Below, piece by piece: positions 45,010 through 57,600 of a DNA stretch of 64,000 bases. The translations under genes and the position numbers were made by a program. Where the stretch lies: the NCBI GenBank assembly GCA_951802195.1, contig OX637629.1, positions 1,116,001 to 1,180,000 on the forward strand, written 5' to 3'. Position 1 is the first letter of the stretch, and every line of letters starts with the position of its first letter. The DNA is from Tausonia pullulans. Lineage: Eukaryota; Basidiomycota; Tremellomycetes; Cystofilobasidiales; Mrakiaceae. Under the pieces are notes generated by a model. It was not told the DNA's origin. It saw nothing but the letters and a program-made list of their open reading frames with translations, and ran no database searches.

Positions 45010-46638
45010 TCACTCCTCGCCGCTATCGCTGGCGATATGAAGCCCACCGTCGTCGTCATCCTCGCCCCCGCCGTCGTCCGAGTCGTCCTTCTTGCCGTCA
45101 CGCTCCTCGCGGGCGGCCTCACGCTGGCGTTTCTTCTGCTCGAGCTTCTTGAGAACCTGTGTCGCTGAGTTGAACTGCAGGAGGAGGAGGGGGAGGGGGG
45201 GGGGGGGGGGGGGGTCAGTGAGGAACAGCAGGAGCAGACGGGGGGGCGGAGGAGGGGGGCAAACGTACGATGCCGCCGGTAGCCGTTCCACAGGCGAAGC
45301 ACTTGGGCGTCTTGGCGAACCGCTTGATGGCGCATCTGCCAGGCAAACCATGCAAGGAGCAGGTCAGTGCCAGAGAAATCCAGAGAGAAGACCTAAGCAA
45401 AAGTCCACTCACGCAGAGTCGAAGTAGTGCCCGCACTTCGTCACGACCGGGTCGACAAAGTCCTTGCGGCAGATGAGGCAGGCAAAGGGGATCTCCTCCT
45501 CCTCCTCGGAAGAGTCGCCGCCTTTGCCCGCGGCGAGATCCTCGGCGTGTTGCTTGTCGAGCTGCCAGCCGGAGAGATAGTCCCCACGCTATGAGAAGAA
45601 GAAAGGACAAAGGACAACGTCAGGGTCGGATCGGCGCGCATACAAGAACATGAGATGACTTACGTCGTGGAGGAACTTGCAAGTATCGCCGAAGCCACAC
45701 CAGCCGGTCTCTGAAGCAGGAGAGTGGGATGGTTCAATAGATGCTCACTGGGCCTCAAAGAAGAAAAGAAAAAGAAGAATAACTCACCCTTGTAGTCCTT
45801 GCAGACGTCGGGCTGGTAGTCGACGATTGTGATCTGGCGAATGTTGGAGCTCGCTTTCTGCGGGCCGGCCTTCATCTTATTCGACGGGCCGTCGACCCGC
45901 TTCTCAAGATGCGTCTTGTACGCTGCCGCGCCGTGGTACATGCCGTCGTCGGGAATGCCGTCGTTGAGGGCGGCCTGGAACACGCGCAAGGTCAGCATAC
46001 GTCGTTTTCCGCCGATCAGACGCGAGACACAACCGCCGAAACCATGGCATGGGTCTCCTCCGAACCCATGGAATGTCTCGCAGCTCCTCATTCGAGTCAT
46101 GAGTGAGAGCAGGGTATATGGGAGGATGGAGCCAGCCCAACCTGGACCATGGGACGGACGCGTCTTGGCCAACCAACCGCGTTGGTACAGCTCGCTCGCT
46201 TGCACTCACCTCCACCAGCTTGGCTCGTTTAGCATTCTCCTTCTCCTCAAGCGCATCCGCGTCCCAGTCGAGCGATTCGGTGACATAATTTGTGTTGTCG
46301 GCCTTATTCTTACCCGACGACTTCCAGTTGACGTCGACGCCGTCGTCGGCCCAATCCTCGAGCGTGTCGTCCTCGAGTCGGGTCTTGCGCTTCGTGCCCT
46401 GGATGAGCGGGTTGTAGACCGCCTTCTTGCTGGGCCGCGAGACGGCCGAGCCTGAAGGTTCCGATGAGGAGGCACCGGGGCCGGTGGGCGTAGAGGTGGA
46501 TGTGGAGGAAGGTGACGGCGACCGCTGTCGGGCGGCCGCGGGGCGGGTGCGTCCCTTCTTCTTGAAGATGGCGACGGGGGGCGGAGACTGCGTCTTCGAG
46601 GCCTGCTCGGCGGATGTGGATGCGGACGGGTCAGTCAT
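45010..46638 (-). CDS. CWC24: Pre-mRNA splicing factor CWC24 (CCCH and RING fingers)
   Basis: Minus-strand gene, about five exons. The N-terminal low-complexity region contains VAIFKKKGRTRPAAARQRSP, the Cwc24 signature for spliceosome contact, then YNPLIQGTKRKTRLEDDT. After an intron: QITIVDYQPDVCKDYKETGWCG followed by FGDTCKFLHDRGDY, a C-x8-C-x5-C-x3-H zinc finger. Then comes a RING finger FACLICRKDFVDPVVTKCGH, SACAIKRFAKTPKCFACG, and an acidic end DDDDGGLHIASDSGEE. Yeast Cwc24 and human RNF113A share this layout; Cwc24 holds the 5' splice site in the Bact spliceosome. The last intron carries a 20-base poly-C run just before its 3' splice site. Confidence 0.9.
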
Positions 46639-48661
46639 GGTGATGGGAGGGGGGGAGGGTTGTTGAGAAGGTGACGGTCAGAGGGGAACGGAAAGTGGCC
46701 GCTGAGTCCACGGCGACGTGCGAAGCCGCGAAAGTAACTGAGCAGCGCACTGGAGCTCAGTTGGCTGGCTTCCTCAGCTTGCCTTGGTTCCTGGGAGACC
46801 CATCCATCTAAGCCACCGCCCGCGCCCTCCCTCCGATTTGTCATCCCTCATCTTGCAGACTTTCGTCACGCCAGCGATACAAATGCACACCTCGCCTTGT
46901 TACATGTGTAGCGTTGGGCGTCCTACTCTTCCACACACACACACAGTATGTTCTGCTCCGCCCCATTGTGAAATCAAGATAGTTGATATCGGGACGCAGA
47001 ACACTCTTCCCCTTCTCGGATCCGTGAAGACAATAGACTGACGAGCTCGAGGAGAAACGTGGATGATGGCTTTGTCAACCGCCGCTTTCCCAGACATGAA
47101 TGGAACACCTGAATCTGTTCCGCAGCCGAGTGCAGACCGATGGAGCGGGCAGAAGACTACATACCGAGAAAGCTTTGCCCCTCTGGCCGCCAGCCATGCA
47201 CATCGCTCTGTATGCGTCTACGAGAGATCAGTCGGGACGACAGCTGAGGACAGTGAGAACGGAGCCTGCGAGACGGCGGTCTCTCCTTTGCGAAGCGTAA
47301 GCCCTTCACACCGAGGCTCTCAGCACCATGGGCTCGCGAGGAATACAAATGATAGGCAGATCGTTCCAGAAAAAATTCAGGATGGGATTGACAAGATAAC
47401 TCTGCCGAGATGCCCGACTGGAGGGATTGCGGAAGAGCCATGAGCGCACGCAAGCGAGATCAATTGGCTGACGTGCCAGACGTCGCACTCTCAGCCAGCA
47501 GCAGGCCCAGCACAAGAGGTTGATTCAATCGATTGAAAAGGGGGGGGGGGGGGCAGTGGTGCGCAAGACGAAGCGAGTGACAGACGAGACAGGTCTGCTC
47601 TCAGCGTTCCTCCGCCGCTTCTTTGTGCCCCTGTTCAGTTCGTCGGTGACGGACGACACCATGGACCCCTTCCCTTCGGCAAGTCCGGTGCATGGGCGAA
47701 GGAGCGAGTGGTGCGCGCGTGGCGCTGGTTCCAAGCCCGAGCGAGGAGCTCGACAGCAATAAGGCCAAGTCGACCGGTCCCGCCGGGAGGAGAAGAACAG
47801 AAGCTTGAGGGCAGGACACGATGTAATGTCCGTGTCCACTGTGGCCAGGTCCATCTCGGAACTCAGGGGGGGGGGGCCATGATCTGCAGCATGTGGGCGA
47901 TCCTCAGCAGCAGCAGCAGCAGCAGGTTAGCGTTAGGACGGTGGCCGCGGAATCTGGGGGCTGCCTCTGCTCTGGCTCTTTCCCCGTGAGTCGCATGGAA
48001 AGTTGAATCCCAGATGGTCAAACTGCGCCGCGCGCGCCACTGCCATTCGGACCAACGACGAGAGCAAGCTGGCCATCGTTCTTCGTCGACAACCTCCCCC
48101 CCCTCCCTCGCGCCCATGCTGAGCCGAAAACTGCTGCCGTCGTGGGCTTGAGAGGAGTCAGCGGAGTGTTCCAAATCGGACCCGGCGGCCGGCACTGTCT
48201 CCTCAACTGCGTTCCGTCGTCAGCGTCGGCATTCTTTATATGCCACCACCCCAGCGGCCCTCCAGCCCAGGATAGACAGGGGGGCACGGAGGGGAATGAC
48301 GAGGGGGCGGGGTGGAGGCTGTCCGATGGCTCCGGGGGTGCGCTGTCACCCGCCGAGGGGAGCCCCGGCCTGGCCCAGCGAGGTGAGCAACGCAGAGGCG
48401 AGCGCTTGCCCACCAAGAAGGGGCGCGCGCGTTGTCGGCGGCGGCTCGCAGGTGGAGGCAGAGCGGCGGCGGGGCGGGGGCGTGTTTGTTGCCTCCTTTC
48501 GCTCCTCTCTGGCCCTCCTCTTCGACCACCATCTCCGGCAGGCCCAGCCACCCCAGCAGCAGCCCTCGTCCCTCTCAGCCACCTCCAGCCCCTCCTTTCC
48601 GCCGGCGTTCCTTCGAACGACGCCGCCCCCGCCTCTCCTCCTCCCCCTTCCCCCCTTCACC
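46639..48661. promoter_or_regulatory. 2-kb divergent intergenic region, CWC24/AGS1
   Basis: Longest gene-free stretch among the host genes. It holds G-runs of 14 (47540-47553) and 11 (47866-47876) bases, a CAG-repeat-like run near 47908, and a GC-rich leader before AGS1 that becomes CT-rich in the last 130 bases. Open frames (such as 47063-47443) show no motif or codon pattern of a gene. It probably contains the regulated AGS1 promoter and a long 5' leader. Confidence 0.45.
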
Positions 48662-51600
48662 ATGGGCTGGTCCTCGCTCGCGGCCACGCTTGTCGCTGCG
48701 TGCCTCGTCGCGCCAAGGCTCGCGGCCGCCGCCCCGTTCAGCGAACAGTGGGACGCGTATAACATGAACCGCAACCCGTGAGTGTTTCTGCCGCCCCTGC
48801 TGGCCGGACACGGGCGCGAGAAGGGAAGGGGCGGGGTGGGGGGTTATTTACTGGGCCTGGGAATGAGGGAAGAGCACAACTGGAGCTAGGGCGAGAGAGG
48901 AGCCCGCTCGGCTCAGCTTGGCTTGGCCGAAGCTCATTCCTTGGAGGGCTTGGGGGCGGCACCCGGAGTGCCCGACAGATCCCCTGCCTGTTCCTCGGCC
49001 TCTTCCTCGTCGGAGGACACGGCTCGGTACGAGCTCGCACTCCAGCAGGCCAGGCGCGAGGCGACGGCGGCGGCATCGAGCGAAAGCGAAAGACGGACGC
49101 GCTCGGCCCTTCCCCCTTATCCTCCCACGTCCGGTTGGCTGCCCAGGCCTCCAAGCCATCGTCGCCCCCGCCCACCTGGGGAGGACGCTGGCCAAGGGGA
49201 CAGCGTGCCCGTCCTCGCCAGCGAAGAGCAAAGGCAAGGCGAGGCGTCGGCTCCCGCCTCTGCTGCTGCTTGTTCCCTCGTCGCTTCCCGCTCTCCAGGG
49301 ACGCCCCCCTCCCTGTATAGCCTTTGTCTCTTCTCGTCCCTTCCGCTCGCTTGCACGCACACGCCGCCCACTTTCTCTCTGGCACGCACTGCCTTCGTTC
49401 TCCGATATCGCTTCGATGACTCTCGTTTCTCTTTGCCCTTCCTGCCGATGCAGCGGCTGATGCTCCCGTGCCGGCGCGCCGCCTCTTGTTTCCCTTCCTG
49501 TCTCAATCCTCCTCCAGTGACCCAAACGCGACCATCCAGCAGTTCACGACGAAGGCCTTTTACAAGAACCGTACGGCGCACATGCCTTCCCCCGAGAACT
49601 GGCGGTTCGTAGAGCCCTCGTCCCTCCCCCTTTGTTGCTTCCGTCGGTCGCCACCTTCGCCGTCGCAGGCATGGCGCGCGCGCGAGAGGGCTCTCCCTCG
49701 CTCGTCCGCCACACCTCGCCTCTTGTCTGCTCCCGCCCCTTCCGCCGGACGGACCCGCAGAGCGGGCATCGCACGACTGACTCGTCGTTGTCGCCGTTGG
49801 GACCGAGGAAGGGCGGGCGAGAGACGGAGACAGGAAGCGGCTTAAAGCAGGATGGACACTGAAGCTGAAGCTGCTCTCGACGGTTGGACAGGACGCTCCC
49901 GGCCTATACGATTCTGCTCGACAAGTTGCATGACGGAGACCCGGTCAACAACGATTATTTTAAGACCCAGTTCGAATGGACGCCTCAAGAGTATGTGATC
50001 ACGCTCTCGTGTCACGGTGATGATGCTCACGTCTTTCCCTCTGCCTCTCCAGTACCCAGCTCCGGCATGGAGGTCGGTCTGGCACTCTGATCTTCATCTG
50101 TGGCTGCGCCGAAACGAAGACTGAAGACCTGTTCCTGCTTTCCAGGTGACGTTGCCGGCCTCATCAACGATCGGACGCTTGACTACATGTACGGCATGGG
50201 CATTCGTGTACTTTACATCTCTGGCTGCATCTTCGTCAACATGCCCTGGCAGGCCGACGGTGAGTGCACGGATGTATCATCGTCGGTAGTTGCTTGTGAT
50301 CTTGGCGCTGACACTGTCTGCTTCTCGCTTGCCCAGGTTACTCTGCGCTTGATTATACCGTCCTCGACCCTCACTGGGGAACCGTCCAGGAGTGGGCGGA
50401 CGCCATTGAGAAGATCCACGAGCGCGGCATGTACATCGTCATGGACTTCACCGTCTCGACGATGGGCAACCTTATCGCCATGGACGGGTGAGTGCGAGAG
50501 CAGGACCAGGGCCGAGCGAGTTCGAGGCGGAGGATGTCGCTGATCATCTAACTACCCTCCCTTCCCCCCACCTCTCTCCTACCTCCAGCTATCTCAACTC
50601 CTCGGCTCCCTTTAACATCAACGAATATGACGCTGTCTGGAACCGGGCGCCATACGGACCCTGGAATTTGACCGAGTACCCGGACTTCAAGTTCAACAAT
50701 AAGAAGAATGACACATGTCAGCTGCCCATCTTCTGGGACACCTCGGGCAAGATCGTCAATGTCGACAAGGGGCCGGGATGCTACGATTCGCCATTCGATC
50801 AGTACGGAGACATGGAGGCCTTTGGAGTCCAGTGAGTCAATCTCTCTAGCGAGTGAGATATCCGTTGTGTAGGGGGAGGGGAGTGAGTGCTCGCCCAGCT
50901 GACTGATTTGCCTTTTCCTAGCCCTGACTGGCAGCGTCAGCTCGCCAAGTTCGCCTCCGTCCAAGACCGTCTTCGCGAGTGGGACCCTTTGGTTGCCAAG
51001 GACCTCGCCGTCTTCCCGTGCCTGATGATTGAGTCGCTCGACATCGATGGCATTCGTGTCGACAAGTCCACACAGATCACCGTCGACGGCTCCGCATACT
51101 GGGCTAACGCAACCCGAGCGTGTGCCAAGGGGCTCAACAAGACGAACTTTTTCATCCCGGGCGAGGTCACCGGAGGAGACACCTTTGGATCGCTCTACAT
51201 TGGCCGCGGACGGACGCCGTACCAGAACAACCGGACGTTCGAGGAGGCCATAGCCGCGACGCCGGCCAACACGGAGATGTTCATCCGCGAGCAGGGCATG
51301 ACCGGATGGGATGCGACGGCGTTCCACTACTCGTTCTACCGCGCCCTCACCCGACTCATGCAGATGGACGGAAATGTGGGTAGCGCACGCGTTGAAGATG
51401 AGGCGATCGAGCGACAATTCTGACGACTTGCTCTCTTTTCCTGCCAGCTCGACGTCGCTGACGACGTCCCCGCGGACCTCGTTATCGCCTGGCGGCAGAT
51501 GTGAGCGGTCTCTTGGTCCTCTTGGTCTCTTTCGACCTTGAGCTCGCCGAGCTGATCTCCCCTTCTCCCCCCCCCCCCATTTCTTTCCCATCCCCCTTCC

Positions 51601-54600
51601 TAGTAACATCAACGAGGATATGATCAACTCGCAGACGGGCGACTACGACCCTCGCCATTGGATGGGAATGACGAACCACGATATCTTCGTACGTTGCCGC
51701 TCTTTCCTGCCTCCGTCCGCTCGTACATTGGCTTTTCTGATTTTCGTCTCCTCCCACCCATCCACAGCGCTGGCCGGCTATGGTCAACGGCACTCAGAAG
51801 CAGGCGTTCGGTAACATGGTCGGCATGCTCCTCATCCCGGGTATCCCCCTGGTACGTCAACTTGTCCTGTCTCACTCTTCTTCTGATCTTGAGCTAACTG
51901 ACTCCCTCGCAGGTCTACTATGGCGAGGAGCAAGGTCTTTACCTCTTCGATAACACCGCAGCGAATTATCTCTTCGGTCGTCAAGCCATGACGGCGACGC
52001 CCGCCTGGCAACGTCACGGATGCTACAGGCTCGGATCGACCCAATACCACAACTTTGAGTACGGCAAATCGCTTTTCGGCTGCGAAGACCCTTGGAATGC
52101 GCTCGACCACTTCGACCCGACCCAGCCTGGGTTCCGCTTCCTTCAGCGGACGTTCCAGCTGAGGGACCTCTACCCGACGCTGCTCGACGGGTTCTCGCTC
52201 GAGGCTCTCTCGTCGCAGACGTATGAGATCCTCTTTCCCGGTTCGAACCTTACCACAACGGAGATCGGCCTCCGCTCTCAGTCGCGGGGCCCGTTAACGA
52301 ACCAGGCGACTTCGTCAGAGTTTCTCGGCGAGATGGGTGAGTCGGGTGGCGTCCACTTGCCTCAGCTGAGGTGAGGTCTGAAGGCCGACTGACTGGTCTC
52401 TTTCCTCGTCTTTAGCGGAGACTGTCTGGTTCCTCTGGCACAACGAGAACAAGACTGTCACATACGATGTCCCGTGTGTGGGCAAGAGCGACACCGACTG
52501 GATCAAGGTGCGCCGTTGGCCTCGACGTCCGCGCTCGTGTCGGCGCGTTCGCCCCCCTGACCGGCCACCCCTCTTGCCTCCCTCTCTTGCCTGCAGTCGC
52601 CCTACCCCGGCCCGATCTCGGTTCGAAATCTTTTCTACCCGTATGAGCAGATTGACCTCAAGGAGTCCTCTATCTCGTACTTCCAAAACGACAAGAAGCC
52701 AAACCGCGCCTGCCTCGAGTCAATTACACTTACACCGTTCGAGTTCAAGAGTGAGTCTGCAGGCCGTCTACAACACCTGTGGATCTGTCACTGACTCTCA
52801 CCGTTCTTTTCAGTCTTCGTCCCCGACGATGTGTGGTACCCGCCGAAGCCAATGCTCACGGGTTTCCAGCCGGGCCACGACCACCGCCTCCTTACTATTG
52901 AAGGCGCGGACAACGCGACCACGTTCCCGATCACGCTAGAGTTCGACCAGCAGATGGACTGCGACTCAGTCACTGCGGCCGTCAGGCTCAACTTCAAGGG
53001 CGGTCCCAGTGCCCAGAATCCCTCGATCAGGACAAACCCCAAACCCCAGTGCACCATCATCCCGCGGGCCAACCGGAAGACCATCGACTCCCTAGTCTCC
53101 GCGCCGCCCTCAGTCTGGACTTGGACGACTCAGATTGACAATGCCTCCGACGGCGTATACGAGTTCATCGTCGGCGACTCGAAGAGTTACAACAGCGGTG
53201 GTAATGGAGGGACCGGAACGCTTTCGTCCGGCGTGCGTTTTCTAGTCGAATGTCTTCTATATTTTGCTAGACGCTGACCTTCTCCGGCCCTCCTTCTCCC
53301 TCCAGACCAACGCTCACCTCATCGTTCGCAAGGGAGCACTGACGAGTGAGCCGATTCGTCCCTTCCTCTCTCTTTCGCTCGCTTGGTGTCTGGCTGACTT
53401 CTCCCTATTTCTTCTCTCCCAGACCCTCTCGTCTTTACGGAGGAGGCCGACTATAGTAAGACGCTCCTTACGGGCGCCGGCAGCTCATGGACGATCAATC
53501 ACGTCGCTCCCGGCTCGGACCTCTTCCGCTACACCGGCGACTACGGCATCACATGGTCCGACTGGAAGCCTTACGAAGAGAAGACAGAGATGAACGGCGA
53601 CGTCTTCGTCAACAAGTTCTGGGACGCCCAGCACCTCATGGTCCAGTACTTCTCCAACATTTCGGGCTCGGCTGCGCCCGTCGTCCATGCCGATTCATCA
53701 GACTACAAGGGCGGTGAGCGGCGATTCCCGAAGATTCTCGCTCGTGGAGACTTCAACAACGTGCGTCGACGCTTCTTTTGTCCTCTTGCTTTGCCCTGCA
53801 GTGGCAAACTTACCCGTGTATCCTTCTGCCTGCGTTTTTCCAGTTCGGTTACGACCAGGGTGTTCCCTCGTCGTTTAAGCAGAGCGGCACCTCGGGCGAC
53901 TGGGAACTCCCCATCATCACTCGCTGGCCGTCGCTCATCCAGATGAACATCTTCGGCTTCGGTGGGTACCCCATCCTCTCCCCTACCCCCCCCCCCCCAT
54001 AACGTCGGGCTTTCCTTCTCCGTATCTGACTCGCTCCTTCCACTGTAACTCCTGTCTTGCAGATGATTACTTCTTCGGAGATGCCGACGGCGACGGCGTC
54101 ATGGATCGCCTTCCGCCTAACTCGCTCTCCAGGAACTTCTTCAACATGTCGGCACCTCCGCGGCACAAGCTCGGCTGGACACTCAGCGTGAACGACAAGA
54201 CCGGAAAGTGGAAGCTCATCCCGCGCGGTCACGCGACCGTCAACATCATGTGAGCACGAGAGTCGAACGCTTCTCTCACCTTGTTGAGACCTCCTTGTTG
54301 ACGACGCTAACTTGACACTCTCCTCCAGCATGTTCCTCCTTCTCCTCATTATTCCGCCCCTAACGGCCATCATCACGTGTATGCTCTTCCGTCAACGGTT
54401 CTACGCGATCAAGATCAACAAGTACGGAGTCAAGGCGTCCAAGGACAAGGAGGGCAACGAAAAGCGCGACGCTAAACTCGCCTCTGGTCAGAAGATCATC
54501 GGCTGGCCTGAAGACGTCAACAAGCGGCGTAAGATGATCATAGCGACGCTTGAGTACGAGATTCTCGACTGGAAGATCAAGGTCAAGATTGGAGGTCTCG

Positions 54601-57600
54601 GTGTTATGTCCAAACTCATGGGCACGGCCATGACGGACTGCGACCTCGTCTGGGTTATTCCTAAGGTCGGAGGTGTTGACTATCCGCCTGGCGAGCCAAC
54701 CGAGCCGATCGAAGTCGTCATCTTCGGAGAGCCCTACCTCATCGAGTGCGAGATCCACGTCGTGAGTATCCGCTCTATCCTTTGCTCCCTTCTTCCCCCT
54801 CTCCAGCCACACACTAATTCCGCGCTTTCTTACCTTTTCAGTACCAAAACATTACGTACTACATCCTCGACTCGCCCGTCTTCCGAGCCCAGACTAAGTC
54901 GGACCCTTGTGGGTGTATCTTCACGTCGGCTCCTCTTCATTCATCGTCACCTGACAAGCATTCCCGTTCTCTCAGACCCGGCTCGCATGGACGACCTTTC
55001 GTCTGCGGTCTTCTACTCGACGTGGAACCAGGCCATCGCCGAAGTCATCCGCCGGAACCCGATCATCGACATTGTGAGTCTTGCCGTTACTTCAGTTCTG
55101 TTACCCTTACCTCATTCCTCGTCCTGACCCGTTCTCTCCCCCAGTACCACATCAACGACTACCATGGAACCCTCGCCCCGCTCTATCTGCTCCCCAAGAT
55201 CTTCCCGACGTGTCTCTCGCTCCACAACGCTGAGTTCCAGGGTCTCTGGCCGCTCCGGAACAAGGAGGAGATGAACGAGGTCTGCGCGGCGTTCAACCTC
55301 CCCAAGGAGGTGACGACCAAGTATGTCCAGTACGGAAACACGTTCAACCTGCTCCACGCCGGTGCCTCCTTCATCGCCGTCCACCAGAAGTCGATTGGTG
55401 TCGCTGGAGTCTCGGACAAGTACGGCAAGCGGTCCTGGGCTCGTTACCCGGCGCTCTGGACCCTCAAGCAGATTGACTCGCTCCCGAACCCGGACCCGGA
55501 CGACATTGAGGCCCTTGACCAGAACGCCGCGGACGTCAAGATGATCCAGATTGACGAGGCCGCCGAGGCCAAGCGACCCGGCCTCAAGCGGCAGGCGCAG
55601 GAGTGGGCCAACATCGAGCTCAACCCGAACGCCCAGCTCTTCGTCTTCGTCGGTCGTTGGTCCAAGCAAAAGGGAGTCGACATCATCGCCGATGTCTTCC
55701 CCGCGCTTCTCGAGAAGAACAAGGCCATCCAACTCATCGCCGTCGGTCCCGTTATCGACCTCTACGGTCGGTTCGCCGCCGAGAAGCTCGCTCGTCTCAT
55801 GGAGATGTACCCGAAGCAGTGAGTGACGCTTGTCCGCTGGCTGCATCCTTCTGGAAGCCCCGCTGACGCATCTTCTTTCCTTCATCTGTCAGGGTCTTCT
55901 CTAAGCCCGAGTTCACTTCACTGCCGCCCTACCTGTTCTCTGGTGCCGATTTTGCGCTCATTCCCTCGCGCGACGAGCCGTTCGGTCTCGTTGCCGTCGA
56001 GTTCGGTCGCAAGGGAGCCCTCGGTGTCGGAGCTCGTCTCGGAGGTCTTGGTCTCATGCCGTGCGAAGCTGCCGTTTCTTATGTGATCGTCGGTTGGTTG
56101 TCACTGACAGGCCGCCCTTCCCTTCTTCCTTCAGCGGATGGTGGTTCCCCGTCGAGTCAACGTCGACCTCGCACATGATCTCGCAGCTCCAGAAAACGAT
56201 CAAGCTTGCTCTCAAGTCCACGGAGAAGGAGCGCGCCGTCCTGCGTGCCCGTTCCGCTGTTCAACGGTGAGTGGTTGCTCTCTTAGGCGATTCTCTAAAT
56301 CGCTCAATCGACTGATGGTCGGATTTGTCTCCGCGTGCAGATTCCCCGTCATCGAGTGGCGCGGCCGCATCGAGGTCTTCCAGAAGAAGGCGATTCGCGC
56401 CTCGCGCAAGGGCGCCGGGTCGCACGCGTACGACTACAGCGACTACGTCCCGCCCCGTCAAGTCGCCCAACAGGACCGTCAGTATGGTGACCCGACGCAG
56501 ATTGAGCGCATCGACTGGTCGAACCGGCCGCCGATGGACCACCCGCAGGCGTCGTATGGAGGCGACTCTGACGCCCTCGGTCGGCACGCCCCCGAGGTCC
56601 ACGACCCTTTCGCGCCTGATGTCGACCAGATGGCTCCCGGAGCTCGTCGGTATGCGTCCGACTCCGCCTCGCACATCGACTCGCCCTCAGCCTCGGAGTA
56701 CAACGACAGCCCTTACTTCGACGACGACCCCGCTCGCGCCTACGGCGACGCTCCACCGCACGACTTTGAGCAGGCCGCCGGCGACCGCTCGAGTTCATAC
56801 GCCAATTTCCTCGCGTCAGCGAACCGGCAGATTGCCCGGGGCAACAACGCCCGCGACCCCTTCTTCTCGTCGGGTGCCTCGGGCCGCGGCTCGTTCACGG
56901 ACGACGGAGGAGTCCTGCAAGCGCCGACCCGGCCGTTTACGATGCACTCGCGCGTCTCGTCGCACTCGTCCATCTCGAGTATCGTTGACGAGCACGGATC
57001 ATCGTCACCACTCAACAAGGCGATGGAGACCTTCACGGACGCTCAGGGTACCGTTGCCTCAGACTTTGTTCAGAAGCTCAAGAACCTCAACTCGGACAAC
57101 TCCAAGGGCGACCTCTGCATCGAGAAGTGTGAGTGATGACATGGTGCAGGCGATGAGGCTGAACGCCGCTGACATCGTCTCCCGTCTTTGCAGATCTCGA
57201 GAAGGCCGAAAAGGCGCACTTCGTCGAGCTCAAGAAGGAGAAAATCGAGAGTTCCAAGGCCTCTGGCTTCGGCGGACACTCGCCCGCACCCTCGGTTTAC
57301 ACCCAGGACCAGGACGACAACCTCATGCCCGACATCCCGCTCACCCGTATGCAGATCTTCATGGGCCGTCAGCTGGGCGAGTGGCCGCTCTACTCGATCG
57401 TCGTACGTCGTTTGTCTGTTTTTTTTTCAGCTCATTTCATTGCTTACGCTTCTCCTCTTCTACCCCTTAACAGATGGCTGCCGGTCAAATGCTCGCTGCG
57501 ACGGCGTTCCAGCTTGTCCTCCTTTCTGGAAAGGCGACGCAAATGGACATTGACCTCTACGTCGTCGGAGCCGTCTTCTTCACTGCTTCAGTCTGCTGGT

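Noticed and set aside
47063-47443. 126-residue ORF upstream of AGS1
   Set aside because: No recognisable motif, no splice pattern, and equal-sized frames overlap on the other strand.
48778-49525. Long ORFs on both strands in AGS1 intron 1
   Set aside because: The interval has good splice ends that join RNP to DPNATIQQ in phase; the frames are low-complexity products of high GC.
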